A stretch of 64,000 nucleotides of DNA from Pinus tabuliformis (GCA_031772625.1 CM062818.1:208968310-209032309); one strand, 5' to 3'. Positions 10,469 to 22,486 are shown, counted from the stretch's first letter. Translations and numbers: made by a program. The notes: generated by a model not told the origin, from the letters alone.

Positions 10469-11521
10469 GGGTAGAGACTGATCTGGTGATGGTTAGTGAT
10501 GTCTGACCATGAGGTGGAATCACTGGTTGAGGGTTGAGGTGGTTTTGCCTCTGGAAGCCCTAGTTTAGTTTTATTGGATTTGTTCCATGAGATCCCACAT
10601 TCATGCTTGGAATATGGCACGAGGGTGATTGGTTGGAAGAAATATTTGGTTTAGCCAATCAATAGTTGGGTGGTACGTGGAAGTCCCAGACATGGTTGCA
10701 TTTTACATATGTTAATAAGAGATTCTTTGTTTTGTATTTGATGGGTAAATATACTTGTTTATATGTGGTATTTATGACTGATATATCATTGTTATTTCTA
10801 TTCGTTATATGCTAGTTATGAGCATGTTTTATGACAATGATGATGTATGGCTCTCATTATGTTTGATTGGTAAGTAAATGAACAATGGATAAATGACCTA
10901 ATAGATGATTTGCAGCTATGAGATAAGGCATCAATGCTTCTTATCGATTCTCAGATAAGTATGAGACCCCTATGCTTAAATATGTTGTTATGACCTATAG
11001 GATGCATATTTGTGACATGTTTGAAGAAATTCCTGTCATGGTTGGGCTTGGTTAGGTCAATTCCTTGATCAAATTTTGTGTTAGAAGCTTTGTCTTGGTG
11101 TCATTTATTGTCTCAGAAAGTCTCATTAAGTTTCAAGCACTGGTTTGGAGACTAGCCCTGAAAAAGTGGCTTAAATATCACAGTCTCTGGCACAGAACTG
11201 GCTAAAAAAGAATGCACTCTTTCCCTTGTAGGCATTTTGGGAGCAACTGGAGTGTACTAGTCGCATGCATACCCATTTCGTGGGAGCCATTGGGGGTTTA
11301 ATTCATTGAATGACTAGTCAAACTCAGGGTTTGAGCACTTGGAGTGGTGGATTAGCTCCTAGGGGTCCTGTAGCACTTTAGGGAGGTCTTTAAAGTGTTG
11401 GTTCATTGATTCCACTTCCTTAACTACACTTAGGGAGTTGAATCATATAATAGCAACTCTTTGTCACATGTTTACCCTATTTGGATGGTTACTTGGGTAG
11501 ATGTGGGAGGAGGGTGTTACA

Positions 11522-11899
11522 TTCCATGACTGCCATAATGTAAGAGTATTCCATGATGAATAATGCAAGTAAGAAAATGGAGAGATAATATTTTGAACCA
11601 TATATATAAGCCATTGTTGCCATGGTTGTGAGGTTGTTGCAAATTCTCAATCTCTTTGATATGTTTCTTTCATCCTAGGTAAGGAAGTGCAACTTCCCAT
11701 GGGGTGTTTCTTTCAGCACTGAGGGAAAAACACTTCTTCAAAATCTTCCTTATTTTTTTTTAACCTGCAAAATATCCAATTGTGAATTTAGAAAGCCAAT
11801 AATATCAATTTTAAAAAAGTTCATATAAATCATTGATTTCAACTCCTGTAACCCTTGTTCTTGCAGCAAATTTCAAAATGGGAGAGAAAAGTCCTCTAT
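11522..11899. other. Unassigned stretch after solo LTR
   Basis: This begins with the TTCCA duplication (11522-11526). I see no coding frame, and a T-rich run near 11753. The gag remnant of the next entry begins at its right side. Confidence 0.4.
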
Positions 11900-12483
11900 A
11901 AATCTTACTAGTCTTGAAGTTTCCTCTTGAATACCTTATACATAATTCACAATCATCATCAAATGGTAGCTAGAAAAAAATCACCTATTCCCATCAGATT
12001 TAAGAGTTCTAAAAATTAATCTTTGATTCCTTTGAGTAGGAGTGTTTTCAAGGTCTCTTTTACCAACTGTTTATGCTTTGATATTTTAAGGTTGTATTGA
12101 AATCACTCCACATAATCCTCCAAACTTTCATCTTCCATTTGTGTCATATTAGAAGCATCTTCACTGGCCTTACAATAGTCTTGGTACCTCTTCAAGAATA
12201 CATTCTTCATGTCTTCCCATGTTTGAATGTAGTTCCCACCAAGGCTCATGAACCACCAAAGGGCTAATCATTTTAGAGTAAGAGGAAACACTTTCAAATT
12301 TTAAGCATTATTATAATAATCATATCCTATACAAAGTACTTCAAACTCAAATATTAAGAATATATTTGGGTATTCGTTTTCCAAATCATAAAAATTTGGT
12401 AGAGCAGATGGGGGAATGATGTGCATTTGTGCAACTCCTATTGGATCTCTAATATGGAATTCAAAGGTAACAATGTGTCCCAT
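11900..12483 (-). pseudogene. Ty3/gypsy gag fragment (second family), decayed
   Basis: Translated leftward from 12483, the minus strand gives IIPPSALPNFYDLENEYPN, then LKVFPLTLK, ALWWFMSLGGNYIQTWEDMK and VFLKRYQDYCKASEDASN, then MTQMEDESLEDYVE. This is a clear Retrotrans_gag capsid order. It continues to about 11900 with KETLKTLLLKGIKD. At least three stops and frame changes interrupt it. It differs from the gag of copies A/B/C. I see no protease or polymerase downstream, so it is a fragment. Confidence 0.75.
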
Positions 12484-12825
12484 TTATTTCCAAAATAGAA
12501 GAGGTTCTTCATGTGCTACTTTGAGGCTCCTCCTTCAAATGTTCCTGCAAACTAGTTAGTGGAATGGGTGGTGCTTACAACACCACTTAAGTGAAATGAT
12601 AAGAGTTGTTCTTTTTTTCTTTCTTTCTTTCAATTTTCTGTTTCTAAGATTCCTACTTTTATTCATGCATGCTATAGTGCATAAGTTTACTTATTGAGGG
12701 TAGCTCCAACTTTGGTTTCCCAAAGTGCACGTGTAGGTTATAAAGCTTCCGTCTTTAATGTCATTCCCTCCATAAGTAAATTATGAATATATAACTAGAT
12801 ATTAGTGTAGTAGTGCTTATTTGAT

Positions 12826-12846
12826 TGCCTCCCTGGCAATGGTGTT
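12826..12846 (-). other. Decayed primer-binding-site-like sequence
   Basis: The minus strand after an LTR-like end (CTCCAACA, ending at 12851) reads AACACCATTGCCAGGGAGG. It resembles the TGGCGCCGTTGCC type of primer-binding site with CpG-to-CpA changes. It lies about 340 bp before the gag remnant on the same strand, which fits the 5' end of that element. Confidence 0.4.
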
Positions 12847-12851
12847 AAAAT

Positions 12852-15073
12852 GTTGGAGAAATTAATTGCCTAATTAAAAAAAAACTAATTATCTAGACCT
12901 TAATTACCAACCCAAGGAGTGTATTTTTATTTCAAGGCAATTAGAAAAGTATATTTAAGCAACCACTAGAGGCTAATACTGGTTCTATATGTTTGTGTTC
13001 TAAAATATCAAGCTCACAATTGAAATACAAATTTAAACTAAATCACACAAATGAATTGAAATATTGCACTACCTCACCCAATAGGAAATGAAATGCTAAT
13101 CTATAACTCACAACATAATTGAAATGTTAATCTAAATCTGGAAATGAAATGTAAGCTATGAGTTGAATTATAGTTCAAAAATGAAGTGAATTTAAACTAA
13201 TTGTTAATCCTAGAATGAGAAATGAATAGACAAATATGTGAATCACACAATAACCATAACACTCTTTAATGCGTATATTATAAATTGGAAACAACAATAT
13301 GAATATAGCTTAATATGGCACAAGGAAATAGCAAATACAAGCATGAAAGAAACAACAGACAAAATTATGAAGGAGGCAACCAACACAAAGAGGTTACAAT
13401 AAATGGAAAATGAGGGAAGCAACAACAACAATAAATGTAAAACAGGGTGTTGGAGGGATCTTCACAAACTACAAATAAAATCAACACTTCATAGTTCCAA
13501 TCCATAGACTTATGAATCCTTTATTAATAAAAACTTAGACGCTACATGTCACTATCTTTTCAGGATTGTTCTCTCTATTCTTTCCACACCTACTACTACT
13601 ACCTTCTGTGATGAATCACTCATTTAAATATACAAAGCGAAAAGAGAAAATCATAAATGGTTATCTTCAAACTGGACTAGTTGATTTATGAGGAGATTAA
13701 AAAATGGTTTCATTACAATTATGGATTTTCTATACAATATCAATAAAACAAGATCAGATCTCAAATATATTTTCAAAAATAATCATCCGAAAGCAAGTCA
13801 AATTTGATTGTGCACTTGGGAAAAATTGACAACTAGTCGCAACAATAAATATGGTAAATCACCTTCATATAACCATCCGTATCTCTCAAACTAGAGCAAA
13901 TTTTTGAAAATTACTTGTGATAAACTAAATTGGGCCATTCTGCACAAAACCCATGTCACTTAATTTTGATATTCATCCTCATTTTCCCATAAAATTCAAA
14001 ACAAAATTGTGGCTTTTTTTTTTTTTAGAATGTTTGACCATGACTTGGATCTTGGATTTGTGATATGAATGAGAACTTGGAGGTTGAAATCGTGATTTCT
14101 ATTACAATAATTCTCTTCATAAACCATCATTAGCAAAATCATGCATAATAATCTTTAATATATTAAAAATAAAATAAATGAACATTACTTAACCACAAGA
14201 GCATAAATAAGTATGAGATGGCATTAGATGAGAAATTATGATAAATGGAATGATAAAATAATGGTAAAAAAGAATAAATTAGATGTCAACAAATGATAAT
14301 AATAATGACAAATTAATGGCCAAACATAAGCTATGACAATAAAATCGACTGCACTAAGCAGGCCCATGCAAAAAAGTTCCTTTGGAAAATATTCTCCAAG
14401 ATATCCATCCACGATCCCATAATCTAATGGGTAGTATCCCCCCTATACATCCTCACTATGAGGGACATTGCTTCTCAAACCCCCACATCATAGATGTGGG
14501 AAATTTTAACCACTTCCCCTTTAATACCCCCTTCACCTTGCTGTGCTGAAACACCCACTCCTCTATGGTTAGTCTATTGTGAGCCATCTATTTCATATAC
14601 ACCTAGCCCAATTGGGAACTCTATTGATATCTCCAGCATCTCTCCTTGTGTCTCAAATGTTGCCTGGTGTGACCCCAAACCTTTTTACTCAAACTTGTAT
14701 ATGTTTGCTTCATATCCCATGACCACTACCATTAATTTTCCTCATCCTAATCACTATGATCCATTATGGCTTGTGTCCATGTAGTCCCCATACTGATAGT
14801 CAAAACATCAACATGTCAAGTCCCATGTTCAGTTGTCCTCTTAACTCCAGATTCCTATCAGTCCTAGTATGTTTTTACTCTCGCCCACTTCTCAGTGTTT
14901 CTCCACCAAGGGAAATCCATAGTTTCTACTTTGTATTTGTTGACCTTGTCTATGACCAAAGTTCACTCCATTATATTTTGGTATCTATCACATCTACAAT
15001 TTCCAAGGGTCCTCCTCCCTTGGTTTTAGTGTCTTCTTTCTTGTCAACTTTAGTTGACATTTAAGGAATGGAG
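12852..15073. other. Unassigned, probably LTR and decayed repeat DNA
   Basis: If the primer-binding-like site is real, the part beginning at 12852 is the LTR of the decayed gag element, but I cannot find its far end. The rest is AT-rich with an 11-base T run near 14016 and no supported gene. Open frames at 14494-14784 and 14756-15064 show no recognisable domain. Confidence 0.4.
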
Positions 15074-15722
15074 TGTTAAATTTCCTTTAAACCTAACACT
15101 TGGAAGTAAATCTCAAATAAACCCTTACAGAATCTATTAATTTATGCACGACTAAGTTCATAATGAAAAATGCATAGCGAAAACACATAGAAATCATCAT
15201 TACACATTACATGCATGATATGCTCTGGAAAACCCATAAAGGGAAAAACCAACAAACTTGTTATATTAAGAACTTAGGCTTCTATATGAAGGATAATGGC
15301 GCATTAGAGGAAAATATACAAACATTTTGAGCAACCTCACTACTACTTCCTAACTTCCCCTTGCTCCCTTCATGAGGACCCTGCCCAACTTGCGTAGTGA
15401 AATCTCTCTACTCAAACTATGTACAAGGTGTCTTCACCTCCCCCTCAAATCTCCTTTTATAACTCATTAATGACTAAAACCATAAACCTAGATCTTAATG
15501 GCCAAGATTAAATCTTGCCATCTCAAGATCAATAGTTGTGAATTAATATCTCATTGAGATGACTTCAATGACTCAACTTTAGAATAAATTCACTTTTAAT
15601 CATTAAGTACGAAAGATACTTTATAAAATCACTTTACAAATTTTATCATTTAGAGAGGAAATATTCCACATGCTAAGGCACCAAGCCATTTTGGAAGTCT
15701 TACTCAGCTACACAATCCAACA
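15074..15722 (-). repeat. Isolated LTR, copia-like, minus orientation
   Basis: On the minus strand the segment starts TGTTGGATTGTG and ends GGAAATTTAACA. A purine-rich TAAGAGGGAG tract lies directly upstream (15723-15732), so it looks like a 3' LTR. A TATA-like TTATAAAAGGAG lies near 15451-15465. The terminal bases resemble the H LTR end near 35462. No coding domain is visible to its right, and I found no target duplication. Confidence 0.6.
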
Positions 15723-15732
15723 CTCCCTCTTA

Positions 15733-16440
15733 GCAAGGAAGGTACTTCCATATCTCAAATCCATTTCCAAGCATATCACATCCACTATAGCTACTCCCTT
15801 TGACATAGAATCTTGTCATGCTACTTGACATGGAACTTGAACCTCTTGCGCCTAAGAATACTGCATGGCTATCTCAAACCATGAATACCTTAAGGATGCT
15901 AACTCTCCCTTTGAGCCTCAAGATCACAGTCCTTCTTGTCCCTCACACTCCAAGTTTCACACTTGGAGTTCCAGTCACTGACTATCTTGGTTTGGCTATC
16001 GCAATCCTCTATTACACGCTGCTCAAAACCATTGCCCAAATTTACTACATACTTCTTGAGCTAGTTATCCATTTCCTAAAACTTCCATCCATTGCCTGGA
16101 CCTCCCTACATAATTCCTGAGGTTGTCTAGAGCCTTTTCTCACTCCTTAGAAATCGTGTGTGCTTCCTGGATCCTTTTGCTCCATGCTCAGGCATTTCAT
16201 TTTTTTTTTTTGTGAATAAATTATTCCTATAATGATTGTCATTGTTCCTCACAGTTGAGTTAACGAATGATCTAGGTGGATCCCTGATAATTCAAAAATC
16301 ATAATCTTTAGATCTCATCGCGACAAGGACCAAATCAAAGAGCTCATCGTCCTGATTCCAACAATGCAAACAATGCCTCAATTTGGGTTTCGAATGAGGG
16401 GGTTATGGCTAGTCAAAATTTTGGTTAAACTTGTCTCCAT
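15733..16440. other. Unassigned flank of isolated LTR
   Basis: No domain is recognisable. The frame at 15818-16120 is probably fortuitous. A run of T at 16200-16211 could be an insertion tail in minus orientation. The interior of the element at 15074-15722 would be expected here but is too decayed to identify. Confidence 0.35.
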
Positions 16441-16756
16441 TGGCTAAATTTAGCAAGCATCTAGACAAATTTGGAGCTTCGACAAATTAGAGGTCTGACC
16501 AAATCAACAACTAAATGTATTGGACCTTGGATAAAACCGGCGGGGGATTTAACTAGGGTTAAATTTGATGGAGCTGCTAAATATAATGACACCCCACCAA
16601 ATCTAGTTGCAGACAAATGGCCCAATGGTGTGGGGCCACGTGACCCAATGAAATGGTGCCACATGACACCCACCGGGCGGCCAAATAAGCTCGTGGATGA
16701 CCAAAATTGGCAACAATTGAAAACAGTTCGCCAATCCAATTATAAAACTGGAGATG

Positions 16757-16921
16757 GTGGGAGTTGAACCTGCACTAACCCCAATGACCGACCCCAAATT
16801 AAGAAAAACAAACGTTAGAACCGCATGTGTTAACAATTATTGGAGGACGAATAGTCTAGTGGGGTTCTAATTCCATGTTATTCGACGACCGTTTTTTTAA
16901 CATTAAACTAGTAGCCAAGTG
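16757..16921. other. Degenerate Pol III box-like motifs
   Basis: Minus strand near 16759-16769 reads GGTTCAACTCC, close to the B-box consensus. Plus strand near 16851 reads TAGTCTAGTGG, A-box-like, followed at once by GGTTCTAATTCC. Plus strand near 16911 reads TAGCCAAGTGG, also A-box-like. No cloverleaf can be folded around any of them, so none is called a tRNA gene. Confidence 0.3.
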
Positions 16922-17593
16922 GTTATGGTGACCATCGATCCAGGCTTCAGTTTCAGCGGTGACCAATTATAACATCGTAAATCGACGACAGATTCGACAA
17001 ACAACCTAGCGGTTGACGTATGTATTAGAAAGTTTTTTTTTGGTTGAAAATTTTATAAACTATATAGTGGCAATGTTTGATATCGGTCTGAGCGGTTTAT
17101 GTTAGTGAACGAGGATTGTGCCGCCAACAACATGTGAAAAACACCTGGGTCCAAGTATATCTTTTGATATTACCTCAGTCACGTTTTATATCGGTGGTTT
17201 CCATCTAAAAATTAACAAATCCAAATGTTGTAGCATACTGTTAAATATGGGCTGTCCAATATTATGGTTTGGTGAACGAAAATTATGTTTGTTGGCAAGA
17301 AGATTGCATTATCGACCGACGATTGGTTGTAAACAGTTCAATGTTACAAACATATTCGGCGATGGTCAACAACATTGTACGCATATGTCAACAAATTGCA
17401 AACGATTAACGACTGTTCGTTCGGTCGGCACTATTTGTAATATAAAAGAGGGGTCTTGGAGGGTGTAAACCCTGAACCCGACAATTTTTGAACCATAATG
17501 AGTGGCAGTGTAAACAAAAACCAAATGGTTTGTTAGCGCCAGAGGACATTTGATGACTGTGTTGAACGAAACCCATTGTTTTCATATTGCAAA

Positions 17594-17670
17594 ATGGGAT
17601 CTAGCGGGAATGGAACCCACGACCCTTCCGCCGACATATGTTTTTAATAGCCATGACCTAATCAACCCCA
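17594..17670 (-). other. tRNA-like relic or SINE head
   Basis: The minus strand contains a perfect five-pair T-arm (GTGGG, loop TTCCATT, CCCGC) followed by TAGATCCCA, like an acceptor end. About 33 bases upstream is an A-box-like TAGGTCATGG. The anticodon stem cannot be formed and no matching 5' acceptor half is present. It is therefore at most a tRNA-derived relic. Confidence 0.35.
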
Positions 17671-17760
17671 CAGACAAGTGGACTTTAAATTGCCTACCAC
17701 TCATTAATTATTTAAGGAGTAGTTCTTCATTTGACCGCTGACGAAGGGACGAGAGCCAAG

Positions 17761-18437
17761 GGTTGTGGAGTGGAATAATGCATATGGCATGGAACCAGGA
17801 GGGTCCGAAACCTCGACCATGGAACCATGCACCAGAGGCAGAACCTTGATCATTATGGAACCTTGATTTCACTTTTTACGATAAAAAATCTTCCAGGGAT
17901 ATTTTGATGGAGAATCTTTGAGGAATCTAAAAGATTCCTTGTGGGGCAAGATTTTCAAGTGTTAGAATGAGGCCAAGTTTATATTCATTTTAGACAGAAT
18001 TTCACAAGGATTGCAATGGTGCAGTCAATTTTTCATCTTAGCAAAAAAATTCAAGGATAATAGCAGAAACTCGTCTTTATCATTAATTTCTAGGCATGAA
18101 GTTCGAGACAACAATGCACCTATCAAAAGTAGGTAATGTTTATAGTCAAAAGTATCAGGAGGACGAGACAATTTACTGGTGCTATGATTACTGCGATTTG
18201 AGTTGTTGAATTTTAAGTCACTCCCAGGAATGGATGTATAATGATGTATTTTTCCATGTAATTTCCTTTCTATTTATGAGATGAATGAACCAACCTCCCC
18301 ACTATTGAAGCAGGGCATAGAGACGTAGTCCGCACTGGACAAACTCAATTATCAAATTTTTTTGTGCATTGTCTTTATGGTCTCCTTTATGTTTACTCTT
18401 CTTTAAGTATTTACACATGATTTTTACATGCTCTTTC
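17761..18437. other. Unassigned; copia-LTR-like segment near its end
   Basis: Around 18300-18375 the plus strand reads like the R/U5 part of a copia LTR (GGCATAGAGACGTAGTCCGC, later a T run and TGTGCATTGTC). No termini could be fixed. No gene is visible. Confidence 0.35.
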
Positions 18438-18934
18438 TGTAGGTTTTAACCTTGTACAAAAATTACCTACAAATGAATTTTTAAAAACAAAAAATATACA
18501 ATGGCGAGAAACACGAAACAAATACATAGAGATTTTCCCCTGGATCCCAAAACCGGGACTACCAGATTGATTTTTTCATTATATTCATTTCAATGTTACA
18601 ATACATATATATACATGCCGAAGCATTCATAAACCCCAATCCATTAACCCTGGATTAGAACATAACCATAGTTCCATTGACTAGATCTACAAAATACCAT
18701 GGGAAAAAAACTATCATGCCCAAAACTATGTGCAAAACCCATGCAAAAACCCATAGATAGGTACACCCACCTAATATAGGGTGCAAAAGAAATTTTCCTG
18801 GGGAATTGCCTTGGACCCCATAGAGGCGGGGCTAGCGCTGCACCTCATGCAATGAAGGGGGCACTTCCACCCCCCCTAACCCCCCACGTTGCACATGGGG
18901 CTAGTATTGGAAAGAATATAACTCACAACCAACA
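18438..18934 (-). mobile_element. Solo LTR of the Ty1/copia family
   Basis: This 497-bp segment starts TGTAGGTTTTAACC and ends CAACCAACA on the plus strand, the reverse complement of the LTR at 48173-48753. It shares the TTTTCCCCTGGATCCCAAAA block and the C-rich tract of that family. No internal sequence adjoins it. The flanks share only TTTC (18434-18437 and 18935-18938), so the target duplication is uncertain. Confidence 0.8.
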
Positions 18935-19155
18935 TTTCATGCAATTATGGTAACATCAACCGAAGAAAAAATCTTGGATAATGCTGGTAAAGCAGAGACT
19001 CCAGATCGAACAAAAAAAAAACATAACCATTCATGAGATTCTATACCCTATGCCATCCTAGTTTTTGCCTATAGCATCTCTTGGGCTAACCTTGGTGGTG
19101 GATTAATCCATTTGTGGCCAAAGACTCGTCATTTCATGTCGGATGATCATAAACA
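18935..19155. other. Short unassigned stretch
   Basis: Non-coding sequence between the solo copia LTR and element G. It may be the continuation of the sequence that follows G at 29244, since G interrupted one locus. Confidence 0.35.
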
Positions 19156-19160
19156 CTATC

Positions 19161-22100
19161 TGCTAGTGTCAGCCTTTGTAGCCTTCCTCCAGTGATCAAA
19201 TATGCTCTTACAAAGTGATTTTAAGGTGTCAAGGTCAAATTTTGTCATTTCAAAGAGTCTTCAAGCAAAATTTGGTCACTAGGCTTTAGGTCTAGGGTTT
19301 GTTTTCACTCTTTTCAAAGTTGTCCAAATGGCAGTCCATGTCATCATTCAGCTGAGTGTATCATCATTCAGAGGGTTGTCATCATCATGTCAGGTTCCAA
19401 TGGGTCATTTTACACCTTGTTCATGCTTCAGTTGCGTCTAGGTAAGTTCATTTCCCTCTCCTAGGGTTTTGAAGGCAATTTCTCTTGAATGGCCAAATCA
19501 TCAGAAAAACTTGCATCCTGATGTTCATACACCTTCCCCTATCCTTAATGTACCTTATTAAACACTTCCCATCACTGAGATCCCCCAAATTCTTCATTTT
19601 CGCACAAACCCTAGTTTCTTGCCACAACTTGGCAATTTTCTAGGCTAGGCCTGTGTTTTGCCCTTTTGGACCCCTTCCCCTCACTCGATCTCTGAGATTC
19701 CACTTTCCCCTACTTCCTAACATCCCTCCCTACTTCCAAAAATTTCCCCAAGAATTTAGAAGCCCCTTATCCCCTTCATTTCGCTTCATTTCGACAAAAT
19801 CCCTTGTTTCACACATCGGGATAGGTTTCACTCAAATGATGTTTCAGAGCAATAAAAGATGAATTTTAGAAAACTGAGAGAGGGTTTTGTTCACAACAAT
19901 CCAAGGAAGAAAAAAATCCTTCAATTTTTACACAGGTATAATGGTTTTTGAGAAATGTCAAGAATACCATTGCCTCAGGAGAATTGATGCACCTGCTGGA
20001 AGTAGTGTTGGGAGATTTTATTTCTGACAAGGTAAATGAACTCCAAATTGAACAATTCTACTTGGGTTGGAAAGTAGACTCAAATCCCTTTCCAACGAGC
20101 TATCACATGCCTAATTTGGACACCGGGAAGGCCTCCAAAAGCCTCCTGAAAAAGTGCGCTGCTCATACAAGGTGTGCGCTGCGCATATAGAGGTGCGCTG
20201 CGCATTGGGCCTCACTGGCTAGTGTAAATTAACAAGGGCGCTGCGCATATAGAGGTGCGCTGCGCATTGGGTTTGTGCACTGCGCATTGGGTTACAACAC
20301 CAAGAAAACTTTGTTCATGCGACCAGATCTTGCCAAATCGACTCCAAAACTTGCAAGTAGGTTTTTCATGGCTGCTCAGTCGATTTTGAAAATGCTTATA
20401 GTGTGTTTAAAGTGGGGAAATTAATGTGTTGGGTATGGAGAGGTGACACCCTATGCTCATAAGCAGACTCATTCCTTAGGGTTTCCATACTCATTTTCCC
20501 CTTTGACAAATTTTAGCCAGCATCACAAAGGCTGCACATAACACGTTTTACTCATTTGTCAAATACCCTTGTGATCAAAACAGTCACTGTTTTATGCCAA
20601 TCTACTTAAAAAGAGCTATTACCACTGTGGCTTGTTTCCTATGATGCTTTGGTATACATGTAACATGTTTAGGTTTTGAGCATACATTGAACTTTTGATT
20701 TCACTACACCTATATCAACATACATATTGCAGACATCTTGTTTTCAAAGCCATGTCAGACACAGATTTAATTTATGAGTAGGAGGTAGAGGCTAACCGAG
20801 AGATTTGGCTTGAGAGGGTCAACATCCACTTAGAGAAGTTGCTGGCAAAGGCTAATAGAGACAAAGACATGCTCCGTCACATGAAACATCATTATTGGGC
20901 TCGCATGCATGTCAACAAAGCAAAAATGAGGATTTTGAAAAGGAGGTTGAGCCAAGCACTAAAACGGCGAAAGAGGCCGGATCCACTCCGAGTTTTGGCC
21001 AAGGCTTCACTGGTTGAGCATAACACATGATGGAGGGTCTTCACTTCGAATTTGAGCAAATTCGGAGAAATTTTTGTCATTTTGAAATTTTTGGTCCCAA
21101 AAATAGGTATTTCGGCTATACGCGCAGCGCGCATGCGCGCTCGCTTTTGATTGGGACACTTTCTGGAGAAAAACTTTGTATTTTTGGGTTTCTCATGGTA
21201 AGTTACGCATGCTCAGCTATTGCCGAAGCATTTCATCAAGTTCTGGATGGTCAAAAGGCCCAAAAACACCATGAAAACCACCTTGCTGCCACCTTTTGCA
21301 ACAACAAGAAGTACCTCTGGGAGAATGCAGTTTTGAGGGGGAAAATGAGCTCCAAATTGGGAAATTCGACTGGGGTTGGAAAGTAGACATCTAGGGATTT
21401 CCAACAAGCTATCGTGAGCTCAATTTGGATGCCAGGAAGTGCCTCAAAATCAGCCTGAAAAGTGCACTGCGCATAGAGGATTTTGGCCAATTTTTCACCT
21501 TCCAGCTCAGAATTTCGGCCAGTTTTCACCAGTTTCACTCCTTGATGTGATTTTTGACTCAACATGATGTAATTTTATGTATGTAAGGTAACATGGCACT
21601 TGTCTACCTTCTTCTAGATGATTCATTCACAAATTAGCAAGAAATTAATGTAATGAATCAGTTTCCTTCTTTTTAGAGGCAGGTTGTTTTGGTCACCTAG
21701 ATTCTTGCTCCATGTTTAGAATTTGTTCAAACTGCTCCTAGAAGGAGGAGCTCGACCCCTAGAGGTTAGGGAATGAGGTTAGCTTGATCTATATATGTAA
21801 ATTTTCATTCAGTAGCAGGGGTTGGACTCTTGGGAAGATTTTGGCACACTATTGTACATATTTTTCATATTTTGGCTAAGGAAAGATCAGAGGTTTTGCA
21901 GCACCTGTTGGGATTCTTGTGGCTTTCAGTTCTTGATGGTGTTATCTCTCAGTTTATTGTAAGTTTATTCATGTTTAATGTATGCCATTCCCTTCTTATG
22001 CTTCTGAAACTAAATAAATGAGTAAATGAGGTTGAATTCATTGTTTACAGTGCTCTTCCTTTAAATTTGTTTAGTTTTACATGTTTTCGCCAGTTTGGAG

Positions 22101-22484
22101 AGGATCCATGTTCTTCTTTGCCCTCTTCAGCTCCTTGTCATTCTGATCCATCCATACACCTGATTAAAGGAATCAAGACTATTGCCTACCTCGCCCCAAC
22201 TCGAATTCTGCAAAGATCTGACCTTAATCCCCACACCCAAAATTGTTCTTTCCCATTTCTCCAACAAAAACCCAAAAAATCTAAATCAAACTTTCCTATC
22301 TCTTTACTAGCCTAAAATCAGTATTAATTTTGAGTCATCTCAGCCCCTTTTGAAAACCTTTTGCCGAGATAGACCCGGAGAGAGCCCTCTCCTGTCCTCG
22401 TAGGGCTAGCTACGAGGCTGAGTGTGGTTTGATGTGGCCTCGAGTTTTGCCTTCCTCAGCCTGAGGCAGATTTGAGCGCTAACA
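19161..22484 (+). repeat. 5' LTR of element G
   Basis: The LTR starts TGCTAGTGTCAGCC and ends GAGCGCTAACA. It contains a periodic GCGCTGCGCAT array (20155-20287), a diverged internal duplication (20030-20165 against 21348-21472) and a TATA-like CTATATATG near 21790. Open frames inside it (for example 19653-19862, 21027-21386 and 22067-22315) recur in the 3' LTR and show no domain. Confidence 0.85.
20155..20287 (+). repeat. Periodic TGCGCTGCGCAT array in G LTR
   Basis: Six copies of TGCGCTGCGCAT or one-to-two-base variants begin at 20155, 20174, 20194, 20237, 20256 and 20276, mostly 19-20 bp apart and joined by ATAGAGG or TGGG. The 3' LTR has the same array split by the solo LTR (from about 26259, resuming near 26758). 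It is strikingly GC- and CpG-rich in an AT-rich LTR. Confidence 0.85.
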
Positions 22485-22486
22485 TA

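Larger units (their letters stand above)
8540..11521. mobile_element. Solo LTR (about 2.15 kb plus nested insertion), TSD TTCCA
   Basis: The segment starts TGTAACAACCCCGG and ends GGGTGTTACA, good Ty3-type LTR termini. It is flanked by TTCCA at 8535-8539 and 11522-11526, a matching 5-bp target-site duplication. No internal gag-pol, primer-binding site or second LTR is present, so it is best read as a solo LTR left by LTR-LTR recombination. Its 2982 bp include a nested 832-bp element (9116-9947) and a 62-bp tandem array (about 10098-10468). Orientation is uncertain. Confidence 0.75.
16441..17760. other. CpG-rich island of unknown nature with tRNA-promoter-like motifs
   Basis: This stretch keeps many CpG dinucleotides (about 29 in 16861-17460 by hand count), whereas equal lengths around 13 kb have only a few. 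The frames at 16471-16767 (98 codons) and 17118-17468 (116 codons) match no family I know. Several motifs resemble RNA polymerase III A and B boxes, given in the next two entries. It could be a young insertion, a SINE cluster or an unmethylated segment. I assign no function. Confidence 0.4.

Noticed and set aside
10108-10523. Minus-strand frames with repeated peptide SNQGSRTSNSTH
   Set aside because: They are the translation of the 62-bp tandem repeat in a solo LTR, read in two frames; no start context or domain supports a protein.
16757-16777. LTR primer-binding site
   Set aside because: The minus-strand GGTTCAACTCCCACCA looks like a tRNA end, but no LTR end adjoins it and the expected T stem does not pair.
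17594-17670. Intact tRNA gene
   Set aside because: The T-arm folds, but no anticodon stem or matching acceptor half can be formed.
19653-22315. Several short ORFs in the G 5' LTR, repeated in the 3' LTR
   Set aside because: Their recurrence is due to LTR duplication; frames differ in length between the two LTRs and show no domain.
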